Assembly (NCBI GenBank): GCA_002897895.1
Contig: BDSY01000032.1
Coordinates: forward strand, 1 to 64,000
Reading direction: 5' to 3'
DNA from: a bacterium BMS3Abin06
GTDB lineage: Bacteria; Nitrospirota; Thermodesulfovibrionia; UBA6902
Length of the DNA: 64,000 bases
Shown: positions 8,129 through 16,581 of the stretch, piece by piece
How positions within the stretch are numbered: the stretch's first letter is position 1
Layout of the letters: each line of letters starts with the position of its first letter
The notes under the pieces: generated by a model
The model's input: only the letters and a program-made list of their open reading frames with translations
Database searches by the model: none
Told to the model about the DNA's origin: nothing
Position numbers and translations under genes: made by a program

Positions 8129-8803
8129 ATGAAAACAAACAGGATTATAATTTTTTTATTTCTTTCGCTTTTGATTTTAATGCCCCTGGATTTCTTTTTA
8201 ATATTCAGGGTGGCTCCGACCGAAAGGGTAATGGGCGATGTCCAGAGGATATTTTATCTGCATATCTCACTTGCCATGGCTGCATTTCTGTCATTAACAG
8301 TCGTTTTCATATCAAGCATAATTTTCCTCTGGAAAAAAGATCTCAAATGGGATACTGCGGCCAGTGTTTCCGCGGAGATAGGAGTGCTTTTCGCCACCCT
8401 TGTTCTTATAACAGGCTCCCTGTGGGCAAGACCCATATGGAATGTCTGGTGGACATGGGACCCGAGGCTTTTGACCGTGCTTATTCTCTGGTTTATCTAC
8501 ATCGGGTATTTTCTTCTGAGAGGAGGGATCGCCGACAGATTCAGGAAGGCTCAGTATTCGGCAGTGATAGGAATAATCGGCTACGTTGATATTCCTGTGG
8601 TCAGGTATGCTACGAAGTGGTGGAAGTCCATACATCCGCTTCTCACTAAACAGGGCGGGGGGCTTGACCCTGTTATGAAAAAAGTCATGTTTTTCAGCAT
8701 GGCGACTTTTTTTGTACTTACCGTATTTCTTTTCCTTTTCAGGTTCAGGCTGGCAAGGATGGAAGAAAGATTACTGATATTAAAGAAAAGGATGGAGGAT
8801 TAA
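8129..8803 (+). CDS. ccmC: CcmC haem-handling protein
   Basis: 224 residues, six spans, with the WWD signature WNVWWTWDPRLLTVLILWF, flanked by HISLAMAAF upstream and KWWKSIHPLL downstream that carry the conserved haem-ligand histidines. CcmC loads haem onto CcmE. It resembles the cytochrome c assembly part of CcsA/CcmF, but the length and the CcmAB context identify CcmC. Confidence 0.92.
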   Translation: MKTNRIIIFLFLSLLILMPLDFFLIFRVAPTERVMGDVQRIFYLHISLAMAAFLSLTVVFISSIIFLWKKDLKWDTAASVSAEIGVLFATLVLITGSLWARPIWNVWWTWDPRLLTVLILWFIYIGYFLLRGGIADRFRKAQYSAVIGIIGYVDIPVVRYATKWWKSIHPLLTKQGGGLDPVMKKVMFFSMATFFVLTVFLFLFRFRLARMEERLLILKKRMED

Positions 8804-8805
8804 AA

Positions 8806-8949
8806 ATGGAAAACTGGCCTTATCTTTTCGGGGCATACACAATCGCATGGCTGGGGGTTTCCTTCTACCTCTATATCAACACAAAAAAGCAGAAGGGGAT
8901 TGAAGAGAGGCTCGCTGATATCGAGGCCTTGCTGAAGGATACGGAATAA
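8806..8949 (+). CDS. ccmD: CcmD-like small membrane protein
   Basis: A 47-residue ORF with a good ribosome site (GGAGG at 8794-8798, 7 nt before the ATG). It begins MENWPYLFGAYTIAWLG, one membrane helix, then a charged tail (KKQKGIEERLADIEALLKDTE). Size, single span, the YLFGAYxIAW pattern and the position right after ccmC match CcmD, which helps release holo-CcmE. It is the last gene of the ccm operon. Confidence 0.78.
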   Translation: MENWPYLFGAYTIAWLGVSFYLYINTKKQKGIEERLADIEALLKDTE

Positions 8950-9051
8950 CTTAACGTATTGATATTTGACAGCAGGAACACAATCGACGTACAGAAATGA
9001 TTCTTATGTTTTCTCCCCTGTACGTAATAATCCCTGACCGGCACATAAATC

Positions 9052-9354
9052 TTATAATTGTATATTGATCCTCATGATGGAATCATTAATTTCAATGTCT
9101 TCCTCTTTGATTATTTCATCCCCTTTTTGTATCTCAAGTCTTTGCAACCCGAAAGGTACATTCCTGATCCTGAACCTTCCGTTACTGTCCGTATATTGGT
9201 ACTTACCCCCCAATATAACGATAACTCCTACTGCCGGCTTTCTGTTAGCATCGGTTATTCTGCCTAATACTGTTGATGTATTTGCATAAAGATCGTAGGC
9301 AGTTACTAAGACTATAACGGCTATCAAAATTGAAGTTAATTTTACCTTGTTCAT
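9052..9354 (-). CDS. Exported carboxypeptidase-regulatory-like domain protein
   Basis: 100 residues from the ATG at 9354, chosen because GGGGGTG lies 6 nt upstream; an ATG at 9372 would add six residues. It has a signal peptide (KLTSILIAVIVLVTAYDLYA), then a single Ig-like fold of the carboxypeptidase-regulatory type: VLGRITDANRKPAVGVIV, YQYTDSNGRFRIRNVPFG, LEIQKGD. Such domains bind carbohydrate or surface partners; no catalytic part is present. It is 27 bp downstream of the next minus-strand gene, so the two are probably co-transcribed. Confidence 0.72.
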   Translation of the reverse strand: MNKVKLTSILIAVIVLVTAYDLYANTSTVLGRITDANRKPAVGVIVILGGKYQYTDSNGRFRIRNVPFGLQRLEIQKGDEIIKEEDIEINDSIMRINIQL

Positions 9355-9381
9355 ACCTGTCACCCCCTGCATCTTCTAAAG

Positions 9382-9846
9382 TTAATTTCCCAGATCAATC
9401 TCAAAATTATCCATCTCTTCTTTTGACAGGATATAATAAGCATCCTGTCTATCCTTTGTAATTACATATATTCGTATATCGTCTTCCTCCGGATTTATGC
9501 CTGGAGCTTTCAGCCTGTATTTACCATTTATGTCAGGTTCGGTTTCACGCACAGCAAGAACTATTTTTGCATATTTTTTATTATAATTTTTCAGGTTGCC
9601 GGTGATTGTCTGTATTTGATATTTTTCTTTAAGCTCATTATTCTCATTTTTAATCCCTTGAAAATCGTCAATTTTAGCATAGGAATGATACAGCAATACA
9701 TAAAGAATTATAAAACCTGCTATTGCTCCTCCTGCTTGATAGGTTTTTCCCTGAATTAAAGCTGATGACTTAAAGAATTTAAAAAGAATAACGGCACCAA
9801 GTAAACTTAAAATAAAAAAGATAGCAACAACTATTAATGGATACAT
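9382..9846 (-). CDS. Membrane protein of unknown function
   Basis: 154 residues: two N-terminal spans (PLIVVAIFFILSLLGAVILF; AGGAIAGFIILYVLLY), a short coiled region (GIKNENNELKEKYQIQ), and a soluble C-terminal domain with a beta pattern (ITGNLKNYNKKYAKIVLAV, YRLKAPGINPEEDDIRIYV). I do not recognise a family. A ribosome site GGAGG sits just before the ATG. It forms a two-gene unit with the exported protein at 9052-9354. Confidence 0.7.
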   Translation of the reverse strand: MYPLIVVAIFFILSLLGAVILFKFFKSSALIQGKTYQAGGAIAGFIILYVLLYHSYAKIDDFQGIKNENNELKEKYQIQTITGNLKNYNKKYAKIVLAVRETEPDINGKYRLKAPGINPEEDDIRIYVITKDRQDAYYILSKEEMDNFEIDLGN

Positions 9847-9957
9847 ATTAACCTCCTTTATTTAATTTGGTCATGCCGTTAATTTTATACATATTGAGGC
9901 TATAAGCATAGATGATTCTGAAACTTCAGTGTTTTTTCGTCGATAATATTATTTTAC

Positions 9958-9989
9958 TGAGAGCTGGTGGCTGATAGCTGAATGCTTAC
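9958..9989. repeat. Solo right end of the AGCTATCAGC repeat family
   Basis: GAGAGCTGGTGGCTGATAGC followed by TGAATGCTTAC closely matches the right end of the element at 1610-1725 (GAGGGCTGATTGCTGATAGC, then TGAACGCTTAC). The rest of the element is not evident. 9847-10018 otherwise holds nothing I can identify. Confidence 0.4.
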
Positions 9990-10018
9990 ATATATTTCTT
10001 TTATATTCTCTTCATGAT

Positions 10019-10270
10019 CATTCACGGAATTTTGAGCCTCGGTTTCTCTATATTACACATCCTGGAAACGTTTGTATACATTTTACCGACAGGTATGCTG
10101 CTTATAACGGTACTAACCCCACAGCACGACAGACTTGCCCGGCTCATATTATTCGCCGCGCCAAGGATATTGCTCAGGAACTATCGCTTCTTAAGAAGAA
10201 CTCTCGTGATGAACACCGAATGATGTTTACTGTAACTACCTCAGAGGCAGGTAGCGGTATGAACAGACAG
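10019..10270 (+). pseudogene. Remnant of an IS66-like transposase
   Basis: One frame gives FLYITHPGNVCIHFTDRYAAYNGT then ARQTCPAHIIRRAKDIAQELSLLKKNSRDEHR. The D-x-YAAYN ... RQTC-AH-(I/L)-R(R/K)AK pattern is the central catalytic stretch of IS66/DDE-type transposases, including the aspartate of TDRYAAYN. There is no start, no N-terminal zinc finger and no C-terminal glutamate segment, and a stop precedes it. It is a decayed insertion-sequence fragment. Confidence 0.5.
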
Positions 10271-10440
10271 CTTATCACTTATAAATCGATTCTGCCTGTT
10301 CAAACAAACCCGACCACCTCTTTTCTGAGAGTTACATTCAAGGAAGAATCAAGCCATGTGCACAGAACCGCAGTGTATGGTATTTTATACTTTCGTCCCT
10401 TAATTTTGACTTTTTATCTTTTATCTTTTATTTTTACATT

Positions 10441-10932
10441 ATGGCTAATATCCTCATTGACGGATACAACCTCATCGGCATTGCCCATGATAATCTTGAA
10501 AAGGCCCGCAATGACCTTATTCAGAAACTCCGGAGCTATTCAAAATTAAAAAAACATGAGATAATTCTTGTTTTTGACGGATGGAAAAACGGTCGAAAGG
10601 ATGAGACAAAAATCAAAACAGCCGACTTGACGGTTATTTATTCCAGACTCGGTGAAAAAGCGGATTTAACGATCAAGAAAAAACTATCCTCATCAAATAA
10701 ACACTGGATCGTTGTAAGCTCCGACAGGGAAATATCCGATTATGCATCAAAGAAAGACCATGCCGCTCTGTCATCCGTTGAGTTTGAAGAGAAACTTTAT
10801 TCAGCGCTTGATAATTTAAATAAAGACTCTATCGATGGTTATATTACCCGTCCCTCCGCCCGTCCGGGAGGCAACCCGAGAAAACTTTCAAAAAAGCAAA
10901 AGAAAAAACTTCAGGCGCTCAGGAAGCTCTAA
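10441..10932 (+). CDS. YacP-like NYN-domain ribonuclease
   Basis: 163 residues. NILIDGYNLIG opens the PIN-like NYN fold; EIILVFDGWKNG and IVVSSDREISDYA supply further conserved aspartates of the acidic site. The tail (GGNPRKLSKKQKKKLQAL) is basic and probably binds RNA. YacP/Rae1 proteins cleave mRNA on ribosomes in Firmicutes; the substrate here is unknown. It is a stand-alone gene convergent with nrdJ. Confidence 0.8.
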   Translation: MANILIDGYNLIGIAHDNLEKARNDLIQKLRSYSKLKKHEIILVFDGWKNGRKDETKIKTADLTVIYSRLGEKADLTIKKKLSSSNKHWIVVSSDREISDYASKKDHAALSSVEFEEKLYSALDNLNKDSIDGYITRPSARPGGNPRKLSKKQKKKLQALRKL

Positions 10933-10956
10933 AATATATCCCTCTTATTATCGATG

Positions 10957-11000
10957 TATGGGCAATTCATGAATTGCCCATAGTGCCCGGTTTTTGTTTT
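10957..11000. terminator. Perfect 26-bp palindrome plus T-rich tract between convergent genes
   Basis: TATGGGCAATTCA at 10957-10969 is followed immediately by its exact reverse complement (10970-10982), and then GTGCCCGGTTTTTGTTTT. It can act as terminator for the NYN gene, and on the other strand for nrdJ. A degenerate relative of the GGGCAATTCATGAATTGCCC core occurs at 14680-14704, so it may also be a dispersed repeat. Confidence 0.55.
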
Positions 11001-11012
11001 ATTGAACTTATC

Positions 11013-12752
11013 TCAGTCTACTTCATCAAGCTTAAGCAGCGTTCCCGGTTTAGAGCCGTACCTGAAGATGGTTGTCCCTTTACATCCCTTTTCATAGGCG
11101 AGCAAAAATGCCCGTGCAACATCATCTCTTGTTGACCTGTGTTTAAGATTGATTGTTTTTGATACGGCATTGTCTGTAAATTCCTGGAATGCGGCCTGTG
11201 CTTCTATATGGTCTTCAGGTGGTATGTCATGTGCAGTTACAAAAAGTCTTTTCAGATCACGGGGGATTTCCTTTAATCCCCTTAGATTGCCTTTTAGACT
11301 GATTTTCTTAATCAGTTCAGGACTGTAAAATCCTCTTTGCTTTGCTGTCTCAATAAAATAGGGATGTACTTCATGAAGTTCTGTGTCAAGGACGAGTCTT
11401 TTATATGCTATGGCAAAAAGAGGTTCAATACCGCCTGAACATCCTGCAATTAAAGACAGCGTTCCGGTAGGAGCAATAGTCGTGGTGGTAGCGTTTCTTA
11501 AGCCGCCCTTTGAAATAAATTCGGGTGTATCATAGACAGAGCCTTTAAAGTTCGGAAAAACTCCCCGCTCTTTTGCAAGTTCTGAAGATGCATCTCTTGC
11601 CCTGTTTCTAATAAAACTCATAACTTCCCTTGCAAGCCTGAATGCCCTGGGGGAATTATATCTGATTCCAAGTTTTATGAGCATCTCGGCCCAGCCCATA
11701 ACTCCGAGTCCAATTTTTCTGTTTCCTTTATGCATTTTTTCGATTTCAGGAACCGGGTATTTATTTGCGTCAATAGCGTCATCAAGGAAACGGACGCCCA
11801 GTTGAACAAGTTCGGCTAAAAGTTCCCGGTCGATTTCCATTGTCTGTGTTCTGTGCTCTGTGTTCTGTGTTCTGCCCCTGACTATCTTCGACAGATCAAC
11901 AGATCCGAGTATGCATGCCTCAAAAGGCAGAAGGGGCTGCTCCCCACAGGGATTGGTGCTTTCGATTTTTCCGATATGAGGTGTCGGGTTGTCCCTGTTT
12001 ATCCTGTCTATAAAGATCAGACCTGGGTCGCCTGTTTCCCATGCGCTTTCCACAATTTCATTAAAGACGTCTCTTGCTTTCAGATGTCCTGTTATTTGTT
12101 TGCTTCGCGGATTGAGCAGATCATAATCAGAGTTCTTTTTCAATGCCTGCATGAATGCATCTGTTACTGCTATTGAGATATTAAAATTCAGGAGCTCTTC
12201 TTCATGACGTTTTATCTTTATGAATTCAAGGATATCCGGATGATCAATCCTCAATATGCCCATGTTGGCACCCCTCCTGGCGCCGCCCTGTTTTATAACT
12301 TCAGTTGCAGTGTTATAAATTCTCATGAACGATACAGGGCCGCTGGCTATGCCGCCGGTTGATTTTACAATGTCGGACCTTGGTCTCAGTTTTGAAAAGG
12401 AAAAACCTGTGCCCCCGCCGGACTGTAATATTAAAGCAGCGTTTTTCAGCGAATCAAAAATGCTCTTCATTGAATCATTAACCGGGAGGACAAAACATGC
12501 GGCAAGCTGTCCTGATTCCTTGCCTGCATTTATGAGGGTAGGGGTATTAGGGAGGAACAGAAGATTGCTCATCGCATTATAAAATTTCAGTTCCCATTTC
12601 TCTGCATTCCCTCCATATATTTTCTCGGCTGATGCAACGGTGCGTGCAACCCGATGAAACATTTCCTCCGGTGTTTCAATGATATTGCCGTGTTCGTCGC
12701 GAAGAAGGTAGCGTGTCCTTAATACAGTGAGGGCGTTTTCGGTAAGCTTCAT
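11013..12752 (-). CDS. nrdJ: Adenosylcobalamin-dependent (class II) ribonucleotide reductase
   Basis: 579 residues. Motifs: FLPNTPTLINAGKE, AACFVLPVNDSM, ILQSGGGTGFSFS, GGARRGANMGIL, NPCGEQPLLPFEACILGS (catalytic C and E) and IAPTGTLSLIAGCSGGIEPLFA. The set and short length match the NrdJ-like class II enzymes, which need B12 and no oxygen and so suit an anaerobe. Around residue 295-305 an extra stretch GRTQNTEHRTQTME is encoded by a TGTTCTGTG-type tandem repeat (11838-11878), not found in the family. The C-terminal CxxC thioredoxin-interaction tail seen in longer enzymes is absent. Confidence 0.92.
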   Translation of the reverse strand: MKLTENALTVLRTRYLLRDEHGNIIETPEEMFHRVARTVASAEKIYGGNAEKWELKFYNAMSNLLFLPNTPTLINAGKESGQLAACFVLPVNDSMKSIFDSLKNAALILQSGGGTGFSFSKLRPRSDIVKSTGGIASGPVSFMRIYNTATEVIKQGGARRGANMGILRIDHPDILEFIKIKRHEEELLNFNISIAVTDAFMQALKKNSDYDLLNPRSKQITGHLKARDVFNEIVESAWETGDPGLIFIDRINRDNPTPHIGKIESTNPCGEQPLLPFEACILGSVDLSKIVRGRTQNTEHRTQTMEIDRELLAELVQLGVRFLDDAIDANKYPVPEIEKMHKGNRKIGLGVMGWAEMLIKLGIRYNSPRAFRLAREVMSFIRNRARDASSELAKERGVFPNFKGSVYDTPEFISKGGLRNATTTTIAPTGTLSLIAGCSGGIEPLFAIAYKRLVLDTELHEVHPYFIETAKQRGFYSPELIKKISLKGNLRGLKEIPRDLKRLFVTAHDIPPEDHIEAQAAFQEFTDNAVSKTINLKHRSTRDDVARAFLLAYEKGCKGTTIFRYGSKPGTLLKLDEVD

Positions 12753-12842
12753 AAAAAGATTATATCAAAAAAACTGATGATTGTTTGTAATTTTTTAATC
12801 AAAGAATCTCTCGATACTCTGCTTTGGGGTGTAATCCTTTTT

Positions 12843-12920
12843 GTCATTCCTGTGAATGCGAGAAATCCGGAAATACGAACTATACTTCACTCTCCGGATT
12901 CCGCATCAAGTGCGGAATGA
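12843..12920. repeat. Dispersed palindromic repeat (GTCATTCC...GGAATGA type)
   Basis: GTCATTCCTGTGAATGCGAG...AATCCGG at the left is mirrored by CCGGATTCCGCATCAAGTGC...GGAATGA at the right. It is the same general family as the nested palindrome inside MITE-A and the element at 29096-29176. It is the only recognisable content of the 300-bp gap between nrdJ and the phosphatase gene. Confidence 0.6.
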
Positions 12921-13053
12921 GCATTGAGAATGTAAAATATATATTTGTATTCGCCCATAAATTTTTCTGACGAGGGCAAGGAGCAAAGGAGCATGCAGTG
13001 GTATTTTTTTAACATTTAGGTTAAGGTAAATATCCCCTTGACATTGAGAACAG

Positions 13054-13878
13054 ATGAGAAGGAACTTGATAATATTCACAGACCTCGATGGAACACTTCT
13101 TGATTCCGCTTACTCATTCAGGAAGGCCTTACCCGCGCTTAAGATAGTTAAAGAAAAAAATATTCCCTTGATACTATGCTCCAGCAAGACAGGAGCGGAA
13201 ATAGAGCAGTGCAGAAAAAAACTTGGAAATAAAGATCCTTTTATCTCTGAAAACGGCGGAGGGATATTTGTTCCGAAAAAATATTCAAAATTCAGGATTC
13301 AAAATTCAGGATTCAAAATTCAGGAGGAAGAAAACTATTTTATAATAAAACTTGGAGCGGCATATGTTGATTTAAGAAAGGCCGTTGAAGAATTACGTTC
13401 CGAAGGATTTGATATCAGAGGCTTCGGGGATATGACGGTAAAAGAAGTTGCCGGACTAACGGGACTGAAAATGTCTGATGCTAAAAGGGCTAAACAACGT
13501 GACTTTGATGAGCCGTTTATTTTTGGCGGAAAAGAAAGATCATTAAAAAGACTCAAACAGCGTATCAGGTCCAAAGGATATAATTATACGCAGGGAGAAT
13601 TTTTTCATATTACGGGTGACAGCGACAAGGGCAGGGCGGTTGAGATACTGAAAAAGCTATACTCTGAACAGTATGGAAAAATAACGACTGTTGCACTCGG
13701 TGACAGCCCTAATGATATTGAGATGCTGAGAAACGTTGATTATCCGGTTATTATAAAGAAACATGACGGTTCTTATGACAGGAGAGTAAGAGTCAAAAAT
13801 GCTGTTAAAGCTCCCGGCATCGGGCCGGAGGGATGGAACAGGGCGGTTCTGGAGCTACTTGAAACTTTGCTCGTCTGA
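13054..13878 (+). CDS. Mannosyl-3-phosphoglycerate phosphatase-family HAD hydrolase
   Basis: 274 residues of HAD-IIB type: motif [11 protein letters not shown], motif [20 protein letters not shown], and motif [12 protein letters not shown]. The pattern FTDLDGTLL...K(N/E)(I/L)PLILCSSKT...ENGG is that of MPGP/YedP proteins, which make the compatible solute mannosylglycerate. No synthase is visible in the window, so the substrate is inferred. At residues about 77-91 ([12 protein letters not shown]) an AATTCAGGATTCAA tandem repeat has expanded in frame. It overlaps panB tail to tail by 24 bp. Confidence 0.85.
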   Translation: MRRNLIIFTDLDGTLLDSAYSFRKALPALKIVKEKNIPLILCSSKTGAEIEQCRKKLGNKDPFISENGGGIFVPKKYSKFRIQNSGFKIQEEENYFIIKLGAAYVDLRKAVEELRSEGFDIRGFGDMTVKEVAGLTGLKMSDAKRAKQRDFDEPFIFGGKERSLKRLKQRIRSKGYNYTQGEFFHITGDSDKGRAVEILKKLYSEQYGKITTVALGDSPNDIEMLRNVDYPVIIKKHDGSYDRRVRVKNAVKAPGIGPEGWNRAVLELLETLLV

Positions 13879-14655
13879 AGGGAATATCCCTTTTTCGATT
13901 TCTTCCTTATATGATTTAACCGCCTTTGAAGCTTCTTCCTTCAGGTTTGCATATTGTTTGACGAACTTTGGGACAAATCTTTCAAATAACCCGATCACAT
14001 CATGAAGAACCAGAATCTGGCCGTCGCAATGCGGACCCGCCCCGATACCAATAGTAGGGATTGAGAGCTCTTCCCTGATTTTTTTTGCAAGATTCATGGG
14101 TATTGCTTCCAGTAATAATGAAAAAGCGCCGGCGTCTTCAATAATATGCGCTTCTTCTATTAATCTTTTTGCAGCCTCTTCTGTTTTACCCTGGACTTTG
14201 TACCCCCCCATTCTATGGATCGACTGCGGTGTAAGCCCGATGTGTGCCATAACAGGGATGTCTGATTTTGTCATTGCCTTTATGTGTTCCGCAATTTCAG
14301 CTCCGCCTTCCATTTTAACAGCGGAAGCGCCTGCTTCCTTCAGAAATCTGCCGGAATTTTTTACTGACTCATAAATGCCGGTCTGATAGGACATAAAAGG
14401 CATATCGCCGATAACCATTGCTTTTTTTACCGCCCTTGTAACAAGTTTTGTATGGTAAATCATTTCATCCATTGTTACGGGCAGTGTGTTTTCCAGCCCC
14501 TGAACAACCATACCGAGTGAGTCACCGACAAGAATAGCGTCTATACCGGCCTCATCCACGATCCTGGCAAAGGGATAATCATAGGCAGTAAGCATTGTAA
14601 TCTTTTTGCCTTCTTTTTTCCTTTTCAAAAAATCCTGAACAGTAAATACCGTCAT
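13855..14655 (-). CDS. panB: 3-methyl-2-oxobutanoate hydroxymethyltransferase
   Basis: 266 residues with the complete PanB fold: [30 protein letters not shown] (metal-binding D), [23 protein letters not shown] and [15 protein letters not shown]. It transfers a hydroxymethyl group from methylene-THF to ketoisovalerate, the first step of pantothenate synthesis. panC/panD are not next to it. Length is typical. Confidence 0.95.
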   Translation of the reverse strand: MTVFTVQDFLKRKKEGKKITMLTAYDYPFARIVDEAGIDAILVGDSLGMVVQGLENTLPVTMDEMIYHTKLVTRAVKKAMVIGDMPFMSYQTGIYESVKNSGRFLKEAGASAVKMEGGAEIAEHIKAMTKSDIPVMAHIGLTPQSIHRMGGYKVQGKTEEAAKRLIEEAHIIEDAGAFSLLLEAIPMNLAKKIREELSIPTIGIGAGPHCDGQILVLHDVIGLFERFVPKFVKQYANLKEEASKAVKSYKEEIEKGIFPSDEQSFK

Positions 14656-14679
14656 CTGCTTATATATCCTTTTCCCGGT

Positions 14680-14704
14680 AAGGGCAATTCATAAATTGTC
14701 CCTA
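14680..14704. repeat. Imperfect inverted repeat (GGGCAATTCATAAATTGTCCC)
   Basis: A 10-bp arm GGGCAATT(C) / AATTGTCCC lies between the SlyD-like gene and panB. It shares its core with the perfect palindrome at 10957. It may act as a weak stem-loop between these co-directional genes. Confidence 0.4.
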
Positions 14705-15130
14705 CTCGACGATTTCCACTAACTCTAAATCAAAGACAAGCTCTTTTCCGGCTAAAGGATGATTGGCATCCATCATAAAACCCTTTTCAGAGCGGCCTGC
14801 TACGGTTACAACAAATGCTTTCCCGTCAGGCCTGTGCATTTGTATTGACTGACCGATCTGAGGGCTAAAATCTTCGGGTGCGTTTTTTTTGTCAAATTCA
14901 AAAACTTTTTTTTCATCGTGAGGGCCGTAAGCATCTTCGGGCGGTATCTTAATACTTCTGGTATCTTCAGGCTCCATTCCAATGATATTTTTTTCAAATC
15001 CCGGTATTACCTTTCCCTCTCCTATGGTGAATTCTATCGGGCCTGTATTAATCGATGATTCGACCACTTCACCGTTTGCGTCTTTCAGGGTATAATGCAC
15101 CTTTACCTTGTCTCCGTTTTTTGCCGGCAT
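14702..15130 (-). CDS. FKBP-type peptidyl-prolyl isomerase (SlyD-like)
   Basis: 142 residues: GDKVKVHYTLKDANGEVVESS, PIEFTIGEGKVIPGFEKNIIGME, PEDAYGPHDEKKVFEFDK (the IF/chaperone-insert region) and NHPLAGKELVFDLELVEI. This is the SlyD/FKBP fold with the insert-in-flap domain, a cytoplasmic proline isomerase and chaperone. The long histidine-rich metal-binding tail of E. coli SlyD is missing. A clear ribosome site (GGAGAC) precedes the ATG. Confidence 0.88.
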   Translation of the reverse strand: MPAKNGDKVKVHYTLKDANGEVVESSINTGPIEFTIGEGKVIPGFEKNIIGMEPEDTRSIKIPPEDAYGPHDEKKVFEFDKKNAPEDFSPQIGQSIQMHRPDGKAFVVTVAGRSEKGFMMDANHPLAGKELVFDLELVEIVE

Positions 15131-15154
15131 AACAGTCTCCTTTAATTGCTTTTC

Positions 15155-15291
15155 AGGTAACTACTCAGGTGCAAAGTGGCAAAGGCACACAGGCACAAAG
15201 GGTTACAGAAATACAAGAAAAGTTTTTCATCCTTTTTTTCACTTTGTGCCTTTGCCACTATGTGCCTTTGTGCCTGCCTGAATAGTTACCT
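15155..15291. mobile_element. MITE-B copy 1 (GTAACTACTCAGG ends)
   Basis: The ends AGGTAACTACTCAGG and CCTGAATAGTTACCT are inverted repeats with one mismatch. Inner arms (CAAAGTGGCAAAGGCACA / TGTGCCTTTGCCAC) pair as well, giving a long hairpin. Closely related copies are at 26301-26421 and 27236-27368, and a collapsed copy at 37015-37053. It is non-coding and lies between the SlyD-like gene and lgt, both on the minus strand. Confidence 0.7.
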
Positions 15292-15359
15292 TTTCAGTTT
15301 TCAATTTTTGCACAATTATAACACATAAAAGGTCATCGTCCATACCTTTCCGAAAGCCG

Positions 15360-16208
15360 CTAACCCGGATGTATTGAGGTTTTGCGTCTGAAATAGTAAA
15401 TCCCCAATCCAGCGAATATCATAAACAGGCAGAGTATCTGCCCCATGGACATAAAGCCGGAAATCAACCCTATTTGCTGATCTGGTTCACGCACATATTC
15501 AATAAAGAAGCGGACGGTTCCATAGCCTATAATATATAAAGAAAGAAAAAAGCCGTCAAAAGGTCTCATTTTACGAATGCTCCAGAGGATAATAAAAAGA
15601 AAAATTCCCTCAAAAAAGGCCTCGTAAAGCTGGGATGGATGCCTGAGCTGATTAGTCGGGTCAGCCGGGAAATACATGCCCCAGGGTACTGTAGTAACCC
15701 TGCCGTAAAGCTCCCCGTTGATAAAGTTGCCTATTCTGCCGAATGTATATCCCAGGGGTATCGAAGGAACAAGGAAATCCCCGAATTTCCAGAAATTTAT
15801 TTTATACCTGTAACAGAATATGCCGCTGGACAACAAGACCCCGATAAGCCCGCCGTGGTAGGACATGCCTGCAAGACCTGTAAAATGAAATCCTCCTGTA
15901 AAGCTGAACGGAAGTATTATTTCGAGGGGATGGGATATATAATAGCTGAAATTATAAAAGAGCACATAACCTGTTCTTGCGCCGATCATAAGACCCAGGA
16001 TGGCCCATGCAAAGTAATTTTCAACTGCAGTTTTTGAGAAATCGAATTTTTCATTTTTTAATCTGTAAAGAGAGAGAAAATAAAGGGTCGCAAAAGCAAC
16101 AATATACATCATTCCGTAATAACGGATCTGAAATTGTCCTATTTTAAAAATATAAGGACTGATATGCTCCGGTATATGCTGCCAGAAATAAATAAATTGA
16201 TTTGTCAT
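15360..16208 (-). CDS. lgt: Prolipoprotein diacylglyceryl transferase
   Basis: About 283 residues with seven spans: FQIRYYGMMYIVAF, GARTGYVLFYN, GGFHFTGLAGMSYHGGLIG, and the Lgt signature GRIGNFINGELYGRVT. LRHPSQLYEAFFEG and VRFFIEYVREPD follow. The enzyme attaches diacylglycerol to the lipobox cysteine; a client is the lipoprotein DsbA at 62626. The ATG at 16208 is preferred; a TTG at 16229 would add seven residues. Neither has a Shine-Dalgarno sequence. Confidence 0.93.
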   Translation of the reverse strand: MTNQFIYFWQHIPEHISPYIFKIGQFQIRYYGMMYIVAFATLYFLSLYRLKNEKFDFSKTAVENYFAWAILGLMIGARTGYVLFYNFSYYISHPLEIILPFSFTGGFHFTGLAGMSYHGGLIGVLLSSGIFCYRYKINFWKFGDFLVPSIPLGYTFGRIGNFINGELYGRVTTVPWGMYFPADPTNQLRHPSQLYEAFFEGIFLFIILWSIRKMRPFDGFFLSLYIIGYGTVRFFIEYVREPDQQIGLISGFMSMGQILCLFMIFAGLGIYYFRRKTSIHPG

Positions 16209-16311
16209 TTTTGTTTTTTGTTTGATCAAAGAAAGACTTTTTAGTAAATACGGACTAACCTGAGAAATCGTATTAGTATAACACAGCAGTGGATGGATTC
16301 AGGCAAACTGT

Positions 16312-16581
16312 TCAGGGGCGAATATCTCTGAAAAAGGTATTTTTTATAAACCGTGATATTTTACCGAGATATCTGTAAAAAATAACTCCGGAAATGATAA
16401 AGATGGCGGCAGCGGATGTTATCTCGATATAATACAGCTTCTCAATATGCAGTACATTACTGTTAACAATATTTAGCGTGCTTAGTACGAGTAAAATGAC
16501 AACCAGAGTTACCAGTAATTGAGCTGCTGCGGATAAAAGAAAAATAGCATAAAAACAGATCGTTTTCAGGATACGGCTCAA
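16312..16581 (-). CDS. Small two-span membrane protein, unknown
   Basis: 89 residues: two long hydrophobic helices (ICFYAIFLLSAAAQLLVTLVVILLVL; AAAIFIISGVIFYRYLG) and a basic C-terminus. No family is recognised. The start overlaps the stop of metF by 4 bp, so it is translated as part of the folE/metV/metF group or is a rider on it. It could anchor the soluble MetF/MetV complex, but nothing in the sequence proves that. Confidence 0.65.
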   Translation of the reverse strand: MSRILKTICFYAIFLLSAAAQLLVTLVVILLVLSTLNIVNSNVLHIEKLYYIEITSAAAIFIISGVIFYRYLGKISRFIKNTFFRDIRP

